Assembly: GCF_018982945.1 (NCBI RefSeq)
Contig: NZ_JABRXE010000004.1
Coordinates: forward strand, 124,001-188,000
DNA: 64,000 bases
Reading direction: 5' to 3'
Source: Anaerostipes faecalis
GTDB lineage: Bacteria > Bacillota > Clostridia > Lachnospirales > Lachnospiraceae
A model generated the notes under the pieces. That model was not told where the DNA came from. It did no database searches and worked only from the letters and a program-made list of their open reading frames with translations. Position numbers and translations under genes: made by a program. Positions 45,755 to 54,567 of the stretch are shown piece after piece (the stretch's first letter is position 1; every line of letters starts with the position of its first letter).

Positions 45755-46600
45755 TTATAATTGGCGAAGAAAATCCTGTAGTTTCATAAGATTTGTGTTT
45801 GCATCTGATAGACCAAGCTCATAGACTTTCTGCAATTTGGCTGGATTCTTCTCGATGCGTCCAATTTCAATGGGCTTTGATGGCCTGATGACAAATGCTT
45901 TTTCCGCTTTTTCCAGTTGCAAAAGTTTTTTTACAGAGTGATTGTATAAAGTATGTCGTTCCAGTAATCTTTTTGCAATCTGGGGATATTTCCGAGCGTA
46001 AAGTTTTATAAGAGCAGGAGACATTGGCTTTTTACGATAATTTATATCGCGGGTGAGGACTACAATCAGTTTTTCACATCCCTGGTTTAAAAGCCATTCA
46101 AAAGGAATACTGTCACTAATTGCTCCGTCAAGATATTTTTGACCGTTAATATTTACAGGCTGGGATACAAATGGCATGGAACCGGAGGCACGCAACATAT
46201 CCATCTGAGTGAATACACTTTTGATTTGCATGTATTCTGGATTTGCTGTTTCTATATTTGTTGCGACAGCATAAAAAGGTATTCCGGATTTTTTATAGCT
46301 TTCATCATCAAAAGGATCCAGTTTGCGAGGAACTTCCTCATAAGCATATTTTGTGCTGACAATATTGCCTTCGTTCAACAAAGGAAGAATTCCCAGATAA
46401 TTTTTATCCGGATTAAAACGTTTGCTGTAGCGAATTACCCTGCCTTTTTGACCGGATAAGTAATTTACGCCAAATAATGCCCCGGCGGAAACACCGACAG
46501 CACAATCTACAAGAATATGGTGATCCAGAAAAATGTCCAATACACCTGCAGTATACATTCCACGCATGGCACCGCCTTCTAAAACCAATCCTGTTTTCAT
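45755..46600 (-). CDS. Patatin-like phospholipase (YjjU type)
   Basis: A 281-residue protein. LVLEGGAMRGMYTAGVLD is the oxyanion loop, GVSAGALFG holds the nucleophile serine (GxSxG), and DGAISDSIP the catalytic aspartate (DGA). RGM replaces the more common RGLYT. Predicted lipid acyl hydrolase acting on membrane lipid; no signal peptide. Convergent with rpsI before the IS insertion. Confidence 0.88.
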   Translation of the reverse strand: MKTGLVLEGGAMRGMYTAGVLDIFLDHHILVDCAVGVSAGALFGVNYLSGQKGRVIRYSKRFNPDKNYLGILPLLNEGNIVSTKYAYEEVPRKLDPFDDESYKKSGIPFYAVATNIETANPEYMQIKSVFTQMDMLRASGSMPFVSQPVNINGQKYLDGAISDSIPFEWLLNQGCEKLIVVLTRDINYRKKPMSPALIKLYARKYPQIAKRLLERHTLYNHSVKKLLQLEKAEKAFVIRPSKPIEIGRIEKNPAKLQKVYELGLSDANTNLMKLQDFLRQL

Positions 46601-46802
46601 TCTTTTTCTCCATTCTTTTTATAATTTAACACATCACGACTGCTGCATATTCAAAAATGCGTCTCAATATCATACTGGTTTAGAATAGTAATGTCAAGAA
46701 ATATGCAATGGTGGCATAGATATATATTTTTTTATGTATGTATACACAAAATTGTGCTAAAATTTATAAAAAGAAAAAATTTAAATAAGGAGGACTTCGA
46801 GT

Positions 46803-47606
46803 ATGGACAGATTAAAAGACAAAGTTGCTGTTGTTACAGGATCTACCAGTGGAATTGGTGTCGGGATTGCCAGATTGTATGCTTCGGAAGGAGCTAAGGT
46901 AGTGATTTGTGGACGAAGAAAAGAAAAAGGTCAGGCTGTTGTGGATAGTATTCTAAAAGAAGGCGGAGAAGCAACTTATCATTTTATGGATATTACCGTT
47001 ACAGAAAGTATTGAAGAACTTTTTGCAGATACAGCAAAGAAGTACGGGAAGATTGATATTCTGGTAAATAATGCAGCCAATGTAGGTCTGAAGGATGGTC
47101 GTGTGGATGAACTTAGTCTGGAGATGTGGGACAGTGTCTTCCAGAGTGATGTACGTGGTACTTTTTATGCCACAAAATGTGTCCTTCCATATATGAAGGA
47201 AAATGAAACCGGAGGCTCTATTATTAATATTGGTTCTATGGCTTCCTGTGGAGGAGATCTGGGTTCTACAGCTTATGCCTGTGCCAAGGCAGGTGTGGAT
47301 ATGCTGACACAGTCAACGGCACTTCAGTATGGAAAACAGAAAATCCGTTGTAACTGTGTGCGTCCAGGTTTGATCGTAACACCAGAAAATGAAGAACGTG
47401 TACCTCAGGCACTGAAAGATATTTTCTTAAGTAATATTATGGTAGATCGTTATGGATGTCCAGAAGATATAGGACATATGTGCGTATATCTTGGCTCTGA
47501 TGAAAGCAGTTATGTAAGTGGACAGATTATTAATGTAGATGGTGGTCTGAATTCGCATGTTTCCACAGTTGCTCAGTTTAGGGAATTAAATTCTCGTACA
47601 TGGTAG
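46803..47606 (+). CDS. Short-chain dehydrogenase/reductase
   Basis: A 267-residue classical SDR. TGSTSGIGVGIA (cofactor), NNAANVG, INIGSMAS with the catalytic serine, YACAKAG with the Tyr-Lys pair, and RPGLIVTPENEERVP. Strong AAGGAGG site. Gut relatives include hydroxysteroid dehydrogenases, so a steroid or bile acid substrate is possible, but nothing in the sequence decides this. Confidence 0.88.
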   Translation: MDRLKDKVAVVTGSTSGIGVGIARLYASEGAKVVICGRRKEKGQAVVDSILKEGGEATYHFMDITVTESIEELFADTAKKYGKIDILVNNAANVGLKDGRVDELSLEMWDSVFQSDVRGTFYATKCVLPYMKENETGGSIINIGSMASCGGDLGSTAYACAKAGVDMLTQSTALQYGKQKIRCNCVRPGLIVTPENEERVPQALKDIFLSNIMVDRYGCPEDIGHMCVYLGSDESSYVSGQIINVDGGLNSHVSTVAQFRELNSRTW

Positions 47607-47646
47607 AATCTGATAGGCGCCAAAAGATAGTAGGAATCAGAAATAT

Positions 47647-47682
47647 AAAAGGAGGAATTTCTCTTCATTGAGAAATTCCTCC
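47647..47682 (-). terminator. trpS terminator
   Basis: A perfect 13-bp stem (47651-47663 with 47670-47682). The T-rich side (TTTTATATTT) follows on the minus strand, so it mainly serves trpS; it may also stop the SDR transcript. Confidence 0.75.
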
Positions 47683-47701
47683 TGCTTCATTTACATATCA
47701 A

Positions 47702-48763
47702 TTATTTCCAAAGGTCTACATCTTCAAAATAGTTAATCTTCATAGCAGAACGAACATCATGAAGTGTCTGGGCAGCTTTGGCCTGTGCCACTTCACTTCC
47801 CTGTTTTAAGATGTCATACACATCAGGAATTCTTTTTTCCCACATTTTTCTGCGTTCACGGATTGGTTCCAATTCTGCCTGAAGTACATTGTTAAGGAAT
47901 TTTTTAACTTTTACATCTCCAAGACCTCCGCGTGAATAATGAGCCTTTAATTCATCCAGATTCTTATAGTCAGGTAAAAATTCATCAAAATACTCTGGAC
48001 GGCAAAATGCGTCAAGATAAATGAATACAGGGTTTCCTTCAACTTTTCCAGGATCCTGAACACGGAGATGGTTAGGATCGGTAAACATAGACATAACCTT
48101 CTTCTTTATATCTTCTGGTTCATCAGAAAGATAAATACAGTTTCCAAGGGATTTGCTCATCTTTGCTTTTCCATCAATTCCCGGCAAACGCAGACATGCC
48201 TGATTTTTAGGTAAGATAATCTCAGGATCAGTTAAAGTTTCACCATAAACAGTATTGAATTTATGAACAATTTCCTTACACTGCTCAAGCATAGGAAGCT
48301 GATCTTCTCCAACTGGAACAGCAGTAGCACGGAAAGCAGTGATATCTGCCGCCTGACTGATTGGATAACAGAAAAAGCCTACAGGAATGCTGGCTTCAAA
48401 GTTTCTCTGCTGAATTTCAGCTTTAACTGTTGGGTTACGCTGAACACGGGAAACTGTTACCAGATTCATATAGTAGAATGATAATTCTGTTAATTCAGGA
48501 ACCATAGACTGAATAAAAATCGTTGATTTGTCCGGATCAAGCCCGCTTGCAAGATAATCAAGTGCAACCTGAATAATATTCTGACGTACTTTTTCCGGAT
48601 TTTCTGCATTATCAGTCAATGCCTGAGCATCTGCGATCATAATATAAATTTCATCAAAATTTCCAGAATTCTGCAGTCTGACACGTTCTTTCAAAGAACC
48701 TACGTAGTGTCCTACATGAAGGCGTCCGGTTGGCCGGTCACCTGTTAAAATCACATTTTTCAT
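47702..48763 (-). CDS. trpS: Tryptophanyl-tRNA synthetase
   Basis: A 353-residue class I synthetase. TGDRPTGRLHVGHYVGSL carries the HIGH-type motif and GKAKMSKSLGN the KMSKS loop. AVPVGEDQLPMLEQCKEI is the tryptophan/tRNA region. Only 137 bases separate it from ldh, too little for a typical T-box leader, and none is seen. Confidence 0.95.
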   Translation of the reverse strand: MKNVILTGDRPTGRLHVGHYVGSLKERVRLQNSGNFDEIYIMIADAQALTDNAENPEKVRQNIIQVALDYLASGLDPDKSTIFIQSMVPELTELSFYYMNLVTVSRVQRNPTVKAEIQQRNFEASIPVGFFCYPISQAADITAFRATAVPVGEDQLPMLEQCKEIVHKFNTVYGETLTDPEIILPKNQACLRLPGIDGKAKMSKSLGNCIYLSDEPEDIKKKVMSMFTDPNHLRVQDPGKVEGNPVFIYLDAFCRPEYFDEFLPDYKNLDELKAHYSRGGLGDVKVKKFLNNVLQAELEPIRERRKMWEKRIPDVYDILKQGSEVAQAKAAQTLHDVRSAMKINYFEDVDLWK

Positions 48764-48900
48764 AATGTGTAAACTCCTTTTAAAATATAATTATAAATTG
48801 ATTTCATCCGTTAAAGGGAATACCCTTTCTTTCTAATATTAAATTATATCGTGACTGACAACTTCCGTCAATATTGGAAACAATGAATAGCTTTATTCCA

Positions 48901-49854
48901 TCATTCTATGACCATATCATTTAATTTTTTATTGAATCTGACGCCATCACAACATGCTTTAAATTCTTCTTGTTCCTGTGGAGTCAGATCCAGCTCGATA
49001 ATTTCTTCAACACCATTGGAACCAATGATAGCCGGAACTCCAACAAAGATATTATTTTGTCCATATTCGCCATTAAGCGGAGCACTGACAGGCAGGATTG
49101 TTTTTTCATCATGTAAAACTGCTTCTACACATCTCGCCAATGTTGAGCAAATACCGTATTCTGTACATTTTTTTCCTTCATAGGTCAGCCATGCACCGTC
49201 GATTACGCGTTTTTTCAGTTCTTTGGCATCAAACTGGAATCTTTTATCATGCTGCAAAGAGGATAATGCTTTTCCATGGAAGGAAATCTGAGACATAGGA
49301 ACCATAATGGCATTTCCGTGTTCACCAAGCATATAGGCAGTGATTGATTTGTGGTCAATGCCGGTTTGCTGAGATAATGCAGATAACAGACGAGATGTAT
49401 CAAGACCGGTTCCCGTTCCAAACACATGTCCTTTTGGGAGGTCAGATATTTTTGCAATCTGTGAAGTGATAATGTCACAAGGATTTGTAATATTGATAAA
49501 GATTCCATGAAAACCACTTGCGATAACTTTAGGAACCATTTCCGTAGTTTCTTTAATTGTAAAATTTAATTCAGCCACACGGTCATGAGTTGCTTCCAAT
49601 AATGTTATTTTTCCAAGGGAATTTACGATAATATCGCAATCCCCAAGATCACCATAGTCAGCGATAGATACATTAACCTTATGTGGACAGTAAGCGATAG
49701 CATCCATCAAATCCTGACGTTCACTCTTAACTTTCTGCTCATTCTTATCTACCAGAACCAGTTCATCTACCAGTCCGCGAAGAGCAAGTGCATATGCACA
49801 ATGAGCTCCTACATGTCCAACACCAATAATTGCTACTTTTCTTTTTTTAATCAT
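48901..49854 (-). CDS. L-2-hydroxyacid dehydrogenase (LDH / L-2-hydroxyisocaproate dehydrogenase type)
   Basis: A 317-residue NAD enzyme. VAIIGVGHVGAHCAYAL is the dinucleotide fold, GEHGNA holds the catalytic histidine and DTSRLLSAL the substrate arginine. The substrate loop reads SLGKITLLEATHDRVAEL rather than the GAPQKPGE-type loop of true lactate dehydrogenases, and resembles L-HicDH of lactobacilli (LGNIKL...GDRFAEL). Hence a branched-chain 2-oxoacid substrate is as likely as pyruvate. Confidence 0.85.
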   Translation of the reverse strand: MIKKRKVAIIGVGHVGAHCAYALALRGLVDELVLVDKNEQKVKSERQDLMDAIAYCPHKVNVSIADYGDLGDCDIIVNSLGKITLLEATHDRVAELNFTIKETTEMVPKVIASGFHGIFINITNPCDIITSQIAKISDLPKGHVFGTGTGLDTSRLLSALSQQTGIDHKSITAYMLGEHGNAIMVPMSQISFHGKALSSLQHDKRFQFDAKELKKRVIDGAWLTYEGKKCTEYGICSTLARCVEAVLHDEKTILPVSAPLNGEYGQNNIFVGVPAIIGSNGVEEIIELDLTPQEQEEFKACCDGVRFNKKLNDMVIE

Positions 49855-49890
49855 GCTAAAAACCTCCAGTCGATATTTCTTGTATCTGTC

Positions 49891-49919
49891 ATTCTACCTT
49901 TTAAACAGAAAGAAGGCAA
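49891..49919 (-). promoter_or_regulatory. Promoter of the L-2-hydroxyacid dehydrogenase gene
   Basis: On the minus strand TTGCCT (49919-49914), a 17-base spacer and TAGAAT (49896-49891). Confidence 0.65.
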
Positions 49920-49991
49920 CTGTTACATGAGGATATCATAAATATATTTTTATCAGGAAAGGTTCATGATAAAAAAAGATTGTATAGAAAA

Positions 49992-50036
49992 CAATAATAA
50001 TTACAACTAGTTTATGATTTAAAAATGTGTTATAGT
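49992..50036 (+). promoter_or_regulatory. fprA control region with a PerR-box-like site
   Basis: CAATAATAATTACAA (49992-50006) matches the rubrerythrin operator at 12 of 15 positions. A -10-like TATAGT lies at 50031-50036; the -35 is weak. fprA genes belong to the PerR regulon in Clostridium acetobutylicum. Confidence 0.5.
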
Positions 50037-50082
50037 TGGTACAACAGAAGATATAAGTATTTTAATTTTGGAGGAATAACTA

Positions 50083-51246
50083 ATGAAAGATATTGTAATT
50101 ACAGATGAAATTAAATACATTGGTGTGAATGATCATGATATTGACCTGTTCGAAAGTCAGTATATTGTTCCTAATGGAGTTTCCTATAACTCTTATGTCA
50201 TTTTGGATGAAAAAGTTACAGTTATGGATACCGTAGATAAAAGAAAAACAGATGAATGGCTGGATAATCTTGAAAAGGCACTGGACGGACGTACAGTAGA
50301 CTATATTGTTGTTTCTCATATGGAACCAGACCATGCAGCAAGCCTTCAGGTACTGGCTGAAAAATATCCGGAAGCTAAGATTGTGGGAAATGCCAAGACA
50401 TTTAACATGATTCCTCAATTCTTTACTTTTGATTTAACAGATCGTACAGTGACAGTAAAAGAGGGAGATACTTTATCACTTGGTGTACATACATTACAGT
50501 TCTTTATGGCACCTATGGTGCATTGGCCAGAAGTTATGGTTGCTTACGAACAGTCTGAAAAGATTCTGTTTGCAGCAGATGGATTTGGAAAATTCGGAGC
50601 ACTGGATGTGGAAGAAGACTGGGCTTGTGAAGCCAGACGCTATTATTTCAATATTTGTGGAAAATATGGTGTACAGGTACAGGCTCTGCTTAAGAAAGCT
50701 GCAACATTGGATATTCAGATGATCTGTCCTCTTCATGGACCAATCCTGAAAGAAAATCTTGGATATTATATCGGACTGTATGATACATGGAGCAAATATG
50801 AACCTGAAAATGAAGGAATTCTGGTTGCATATGCATCAATCCATGGAAATACAGCAGAAGCAGCTAAGAAATTTGCTGCTATCCTGGAAGAAAAAGGAGC
50901 TAAGAAAGTGGTAGTTGCAGATTTATCCAGAGATGATATGGCAGAAGTTATTGAAGATGCATTCCGCTATGACAAACTGGTTCTTGCAGCAGCAACATAT
51001 GATGGTGGAATTTTCCCATGTATGGAAGATTTCTTACACCACTTAAAAGCTAAGAATTATCAGAAGCGTACAGTAGCATTTATGGAAAATGGATCCTGGG
51101 CACCTATGGCTGCAAAACATATGAAAGCAATTGTAGAAAATCTGAAAAATATCACAGTTGTAGATCCTGTTGTAACAATTCGTTCTACAATGAATGACGA
51201 TACTGTAAAAGCAATGGAAGAACTGGCTGATAACCTTCTTGCATAA
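50083..51246 (+). CDS. fprA: Flavodiiron protein FprA (O2/NO reductase)
   Basis: A 387-residue protein. The N-terminal metallo-beta-lactamase fold has the diiron ligands SHMEPDHAAS, the WPEVM region, FAADGFGKFG and PLHGP. The C-terminal flavodoxin domain has YASIHGNTAEAA. Family members reduce oxygen or nitric oxide with electrons from rubredoxin. It fits with rubrerythrin and PerR as part of oxygen defence. Confidence 0.94.
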   Translation: MKDIVITDEIKYIGVNDHDIDLFESQYIVPNGVSYNSYVILDEKVTVMDTVDKRKTDEWLDNLEKALDGRTVDYIVVSHMEPDHAASLQVLAEKYPEAKIVGNAKTFNMIPQFFTFDLTDRTVTVKEGDTLSLGVHTLQFFMAPMVHWPEVMVAYEQSEKILFAADGFGKFGALDVEEDWACEARRYYFNICGKYGVQVQALLKKAATLDIQMICPLHGPILKENLGYYIGLYDTWSKYEPENEGILVAYASIHGNTAEAAKKFAAILEEKGAKKVVVADLSRDDMAEVIEDAFRYDKLVLAAATYDGGIFPCMEDFLHHLKAKNYQKRTVAFMENGSWAPMAAKHMKAIVENLKNITVVDPVVTIRSTMNDDTVKAMEELADNLLA

Positions 51247-51280
51247 TAAGATGATTTTGATTTTTTATTAAGTATAATAA

Positions 51281-51323
51281 AATGAGATGTGAATGAGAAA
51301 ATATCAGGCACATCTCATTTTTT
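51281..51323 (+). terminator. fprA terminator
   Basis: A perfect 11-bp stem (51281-51291 with 51309-51319) followed by TTTTTC. Confidence 0.8.
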
Positions 51324-51359
51324 CTGCTATAATATTAAGAAAAAAGAAAGGGTAGGAAA

Positions 51360-52286
51360 ATGGAAGAGTTTCGTTATGTTTTTGGACCGATTCCATCCAG
51401 AAGACTTGGAAGATCCCTTGGAATCAGTCCATTACCAAAAAAAACCTGCAATTATTCCTGTATTTATTGTCAGCTGGGACGTACCAATAAAATGACAAAT
51501 CAGAGACAGGAATTTTATAAAACGGAAGCTATTTTAGATGAATTTAAAGCATATTTAAAAGATTCTGATAAGTTTGATATTGTAACGGTGGTAGGAGAAG
51601 GAGAACCTACTTTATGTAGTAATCTTGGTGAGCTGATTTGCGGATTAAAAGAGCTCACAGACAAGCCTGTGGCGGTGATTACCAATGGTTCACTGCTTTC
51701 AGATCATCAGGTGCGGGAAGAGCTTTGTCATGCAGATATGGTACTTCCTTCTTTAGATGCTTACAATCAGGAAATTGCAAAGAAAATCGACCGTCCGTAT
51801 GGAACTATTAAGTTTGATGAGGAATTTGAAGGACTGGTTGAATTTTCTAAAATATATCAGGGAGAGTTATGGCTGGAAATTATGCTGGTGGATGGAATAA
51901 ATGATGACAAAGAATCCATAAAAGAATTTCAAAAGCTGATTAGCCAGATAGATTACGACCGATTGTATCTGAATACTCCTGTTCGTCCTCCTGCTGAAGA
52001 AGGAGTTAATATAGTATCAGAAGAGAACATGCAATATGCTGTGGAAAAGCTGGGAGGAATCTCTATTGAAATGTTAAGTTCAGGAAGCTTTTTTAGTGAA
52101 ATAGAAGATACTTATGAAGCTGTTAAATCTATTATAGGAAGACATCCAATGAATCAGTTTGAATTAAATGGTTTTTTGGACAGCAGAAACTGTGAAAACA
52201 AAGAAGAAATGCTTGAAAGAATGAAACAGGATAAGGAGATTGCCATTATTGATTATAAGGGAATCTTTACATTTCGTCTTCAGTAA
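51360..52286 (+). CDS. Radical SAM protein (COG0731 type)
   Basis: A 308-residue protein. KKTCNYSCIYCQLG provides the CxxxCxxC iron-sulfur motif; GEGEPTLCSNLGEL and VITNGSLL follow as in the radical SAM barrel. GPIPSRRLGRSLGISPLP at the start is characteristic of the Fe-S oxidoreductase family related to TYW1/wyosine enzymes, whose bacterial role is unknown. Confidence 0.87.
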   Translation: MEEFRYVFGPIPSRRLGRSLGISPLPKKTCNYSCIYCQLGRTNKMTNQRQEFYKTEAILDEFKAYLKDSDKFDIVTVVGEGEPTLCSNLGELICGLKELTDKPVAVITNGSLLSDHQVREELCHADMVLPSLDAYNQEIAKKIDRPYGTIKFDEEFEGLVEFSKIYQGELWLEIMLVDGINDDKESIKEFQKLISQIDYDRLYLNTPVRPPAEEGVNIVSEENMQYAVEKLGGISIEMLSSGSFFSEIEDTYEAVKSIIGRHPMNQFELNGFLDSRNCENKEEMLERMKQDKEIAIIDYKGIFTFRLQ

Positions 52287-52303
52287 AAAGGAGGTTCATT
52301 GTT

Positions 52304-53179
52304 ATGAAACGTAGTGTACCAAGAGTTGCAGCAATTCATGATTTATCAGGGTTTGGACGAGCTTCTCTGACAACAATCATTCCAATTCTTTCTACAATGG
52401 GGGTGCAGGTATGTCCATTGCCTACAGCGATTCTTTCTAATCATACAGGGGGATTTGATTCCTTTAGTTTTGTGGATTTTACAGAACATATGAAGGCTTA
52501 CATTGAAGAATGGAAAAAACTTAAGATAGATTTTGATTGTATTTATTCCGGATTTTTAGGATCTGAACGACAGATACAGATTGTATCAGATTTTATTGAT
52601 GATTTCAGTACAGATGATAATCTTGTTGTTATAGATCCGGTTCTGGGAGATAATGGAAATCTCTATTCTACCATGACAGAAGACCATGTAAGGGAGATGA
52701 AAAAACTGGTAGCCAAAGCAGATATTATTACACCTAATTTTACGGAAGTAAGTCTGTTGCTTGGGGAAGACTATAAAGAAGAGACCAATAATGAAGAAAT
52801 GAAAGTGTGGCTCAGACGGTTATCAGATATGGGACCGAAAATCGTGGTAGCTACCAGTGTGCCGGATCAGGGAGTAGAAAAAGATTCCAACGTCATTGCT
52901 TTTGACAGGGATAGTGATACTTACTGGAAAATACGATGCAAGTATATTCCGGCATTTTATCCGGGAACAGGAGATGCATATACTTCTGTTATGATAGGAA
53001 GTCTTCTGAATGGCGACAGCCTGCCTATCGCCCTTGATAAAGGTGTTCAGTTTATCACACAGGCGATTAAAGCAAGTTATGGGTTTGATTATCCAAATAG
53101 AGAAGGTGTCCTATTGGAAAGAGTGCTTGATGTGTTAAAAATGCCGGTAGTACTGGGCGGATATGAAATGCTGGAATAA
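52304..53179 (+). CDS. Pyridoxamine/pyridoxal kinase (PdxY/PdxK-like)
   Basis: A 291-residue ribokinase-fold enzyme. HDLSGFGRASLTTIIPIL, VDPVLGDNG-type IDPVLGDNG, TPNFTEVSLLLG and the anion hole PGTGDAYTSVM are the PfkB/pyridoxal kinase motifs. It would salvage B6 vitamers to pyridoxal phosphate. Starts 17 bases after the radical SAM gene. Confidence 0.88.
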   Translation: MKRSVPRVAAIHDLSGFGRASLTTIIPILSTMGVQVCPLPTAILSNHTGGFDSFSFVDFTEHMKAYIEEWKKLKIDFDCIYSGFLGSERQIQIVSDFIDDFSTDDNLVVIDPVLGDNGNLYSTMTEDHVREMKKLVAKADIITPNFTEVSLLLGEDYKEETNNEEMKVWLRRLSDMGPKIVVATSVPDQGVEKDSNVIAFDRDSDTYWKIRCKYIPAFYPGTGDAYTSVMIGSLLNGDSLPIALDKGVQFITQAIKASYGFDYPNREGVLLERVLDVLKMPVVLGGYEMLE

Positions 53180-53206
53180 ACTGGTAACAGAAAAGAGGAA
53201 AAAGAA

Positions 53207-53848
53207 ATGTTTCAATTGATCGATGAGAATAAATGGCCAAGAAAAGAACATTATAAATACTACACAGATACCCTTACCTGTGGTTATACGATTACTGTTC
53301 GTCTGGATGTCACTAACCTGTATCAGCAGGTAAAAAGAAATCATTTGAAATTCTATCCGGCATTTATTTATTGTGCTGGAAAAGCAATCAATGAGATGGA
53401 AGAGTTCCGTATGGGAACAGATTCCAAAGGAAATCCAGGATACTGGGATGTTGTACATCCCAATTTTACAATTTTCCATAAGGATGATCATACTTTTTCT
53501 GATGTCTGGTCCTATTTTCATGAGGATTTTAGAAAATGTTATGAAAATATAGTAAATGATATGGAAACATATAAAGATTGTAAAGGACCAAAGGTAAAAG
53601 AAAACCAGCCACCTAATTTCTTTTGTATTTCATGTGTTCCATGGATGGATTTTACAGGATATAGTACATGGGTGCCAGGAGGCAGGCCGAATCTGTTCCC
53701 GATTATCACATTTGGAAAATATATAGAAGAAAAGGGTAGAAAGAAATTGTCAGCTTCTTTGACAATTTCACATGCGGCAGCAGATGGCTATCATTCAAGT
53801 ATGTTATTTAAAAGGCTTCAGGAAATCCTGGATGAGTTGTTAATCTAA
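53207..53848 (+). CDS. Chloramphenicol acetyltransferase-like protein (CatA family)
   Basis: A 213-residue protein with the CAT fold: NEMEEFRMG, FYPAFIYCAGKAINE and the catalytic HAAADGYH (HxxxDG). Linked to the pyridoxamine kinase gene, 27 bases downstream. Chromosomal CAT-like proteins of gut Firmicutes are often not resistance genes, so resistance is only a possibility. Confidence 0.82.
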   Translation: MFQLIDENKWPRKEHYKYYTDTLTCGYTITVRLDVTNLYQQVKRNHLKFYPAFIYCAGKAINEMEEFRMGTDSKGNPGYWDVVHPNFTIFHKDDHTFSDVWSYFHEDFRKCYENIVNDMETYKDCKGPKVKENQPPNFFCISCVPWMDFTGYSTWVPGGRPNLFPIITFGKYIEEKGRKKLSASLTISHAAADGYHSSMLFKRLQEILDELLI

Positions 53849-54409
53849 GAAACCTCTGCAGGTGATAGAAACTAAGGTTTCCAGAAGGTGAGAGATTTCT
53901 TCTTCGGATTTCTGAAAGTCATTTTCAATCCATTGTGCAATGATACCGATACAGCCTCGTGAAACATAAGTGTGAAGCGCGATTAAAGTTGATTCTGGCT
54001 GGTGTGGATAAACCTTTTTCCAGCCGGAAATAGTTTTTTCCTGAGTCATGGTGGTAATCTCATCTAGAAAAGAAGGATTGCCCTGTTCAGAGAAAATCAG
54101 ACGTATCAGTTCCTTGTTGGTAGAAAGACAGTGTACAATAGAGGTCATTAGTTCGGCAATGGAATTTTCCCGTTGAAATTGAATCATGGTATCTTCCAGA
54201 TTTTCGAAAACTTCGTCTTGAATTGAGCGAAGAAGATCCATAGGATCAGAATAATATGTATAAAATGTACTACGATTAATATCCGATTTTTCGCATAAGC
54301 GGGAAACGGATATTTTTTGTATAGGTTGTTCTTTTAGAAGTAGCAGAAGATTTCTTTTTAATGAATTTTTTGTTCGCAATACACGGCGATCAGTTTTTTT
54401 GTTTTTCAT
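53840..54409 (-). CDS. TetR-family regulator
   Basis: A 189-residue protein. The N-terminal helix-turn-helix (KISVSRLCEKSDINRSTFYTYYSDPMDLLRSI) is clear; the C-terminal helices match the TetR_C group seen in DhaS-like regulators. It converges on the CAT-like gene with a 9-base 3' overlap. It may control itself or glgB divergently; no operator is identified. Confidence 0.87.
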   Translation of the reverse strand: MKNKKTDRRVLRTKNSLKRNLLLLLKEQPIQKISVSRLCEKSDINRSTFYTYYSDPMDLLRSIQDEVFENLEDTMIQFQRENSIAELMTSIVHCLSTNKELIRLIFSEQGNPSFLDEITTMTQEKTISGWKKVYPHQPESTLIALHTYVSRGCIGIIAQWIENDFQKSEEEISHLLETLVSITCRGFLD

Positions 54410-54489
54410 GCAATCAACTCCTTATTTTTTTAATTAAACAATTTATTTTTAAAATGTCGGATAACCGTCAGTGGCAGAAACTTTGTTGG

Positions 54490-54518
54490 TTGTTCTGTTC
54501 TTTATCATTGATTATAAT
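54490..54518 (+). promoter_or_regulatory. glgB promoter
   Basis: TTGTTC (54490-54495), a 17-base spacer and TATAAT (54513-54518). Confidence 0.65.
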
Positions 54519-54567
54519 ATACATATGAATGAAAAACAACAGATGTATGTTAAAGGGGGACGGCTTA

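Noticed and set aside
45755-46600. Patatin-like protein as a secreted toxin effector
   Set aside because: Catalytic dyad is present but there is no signal peptide or secretion-system neighbour; a housekeeping lipase of the YjjU type is more likely.
48764-48900. T-box riboswitch before trpS
   Set aside because: The gap is only 137 bases, and no specifier loop, T-box sequence or terminator/antiterminator pair is seen.
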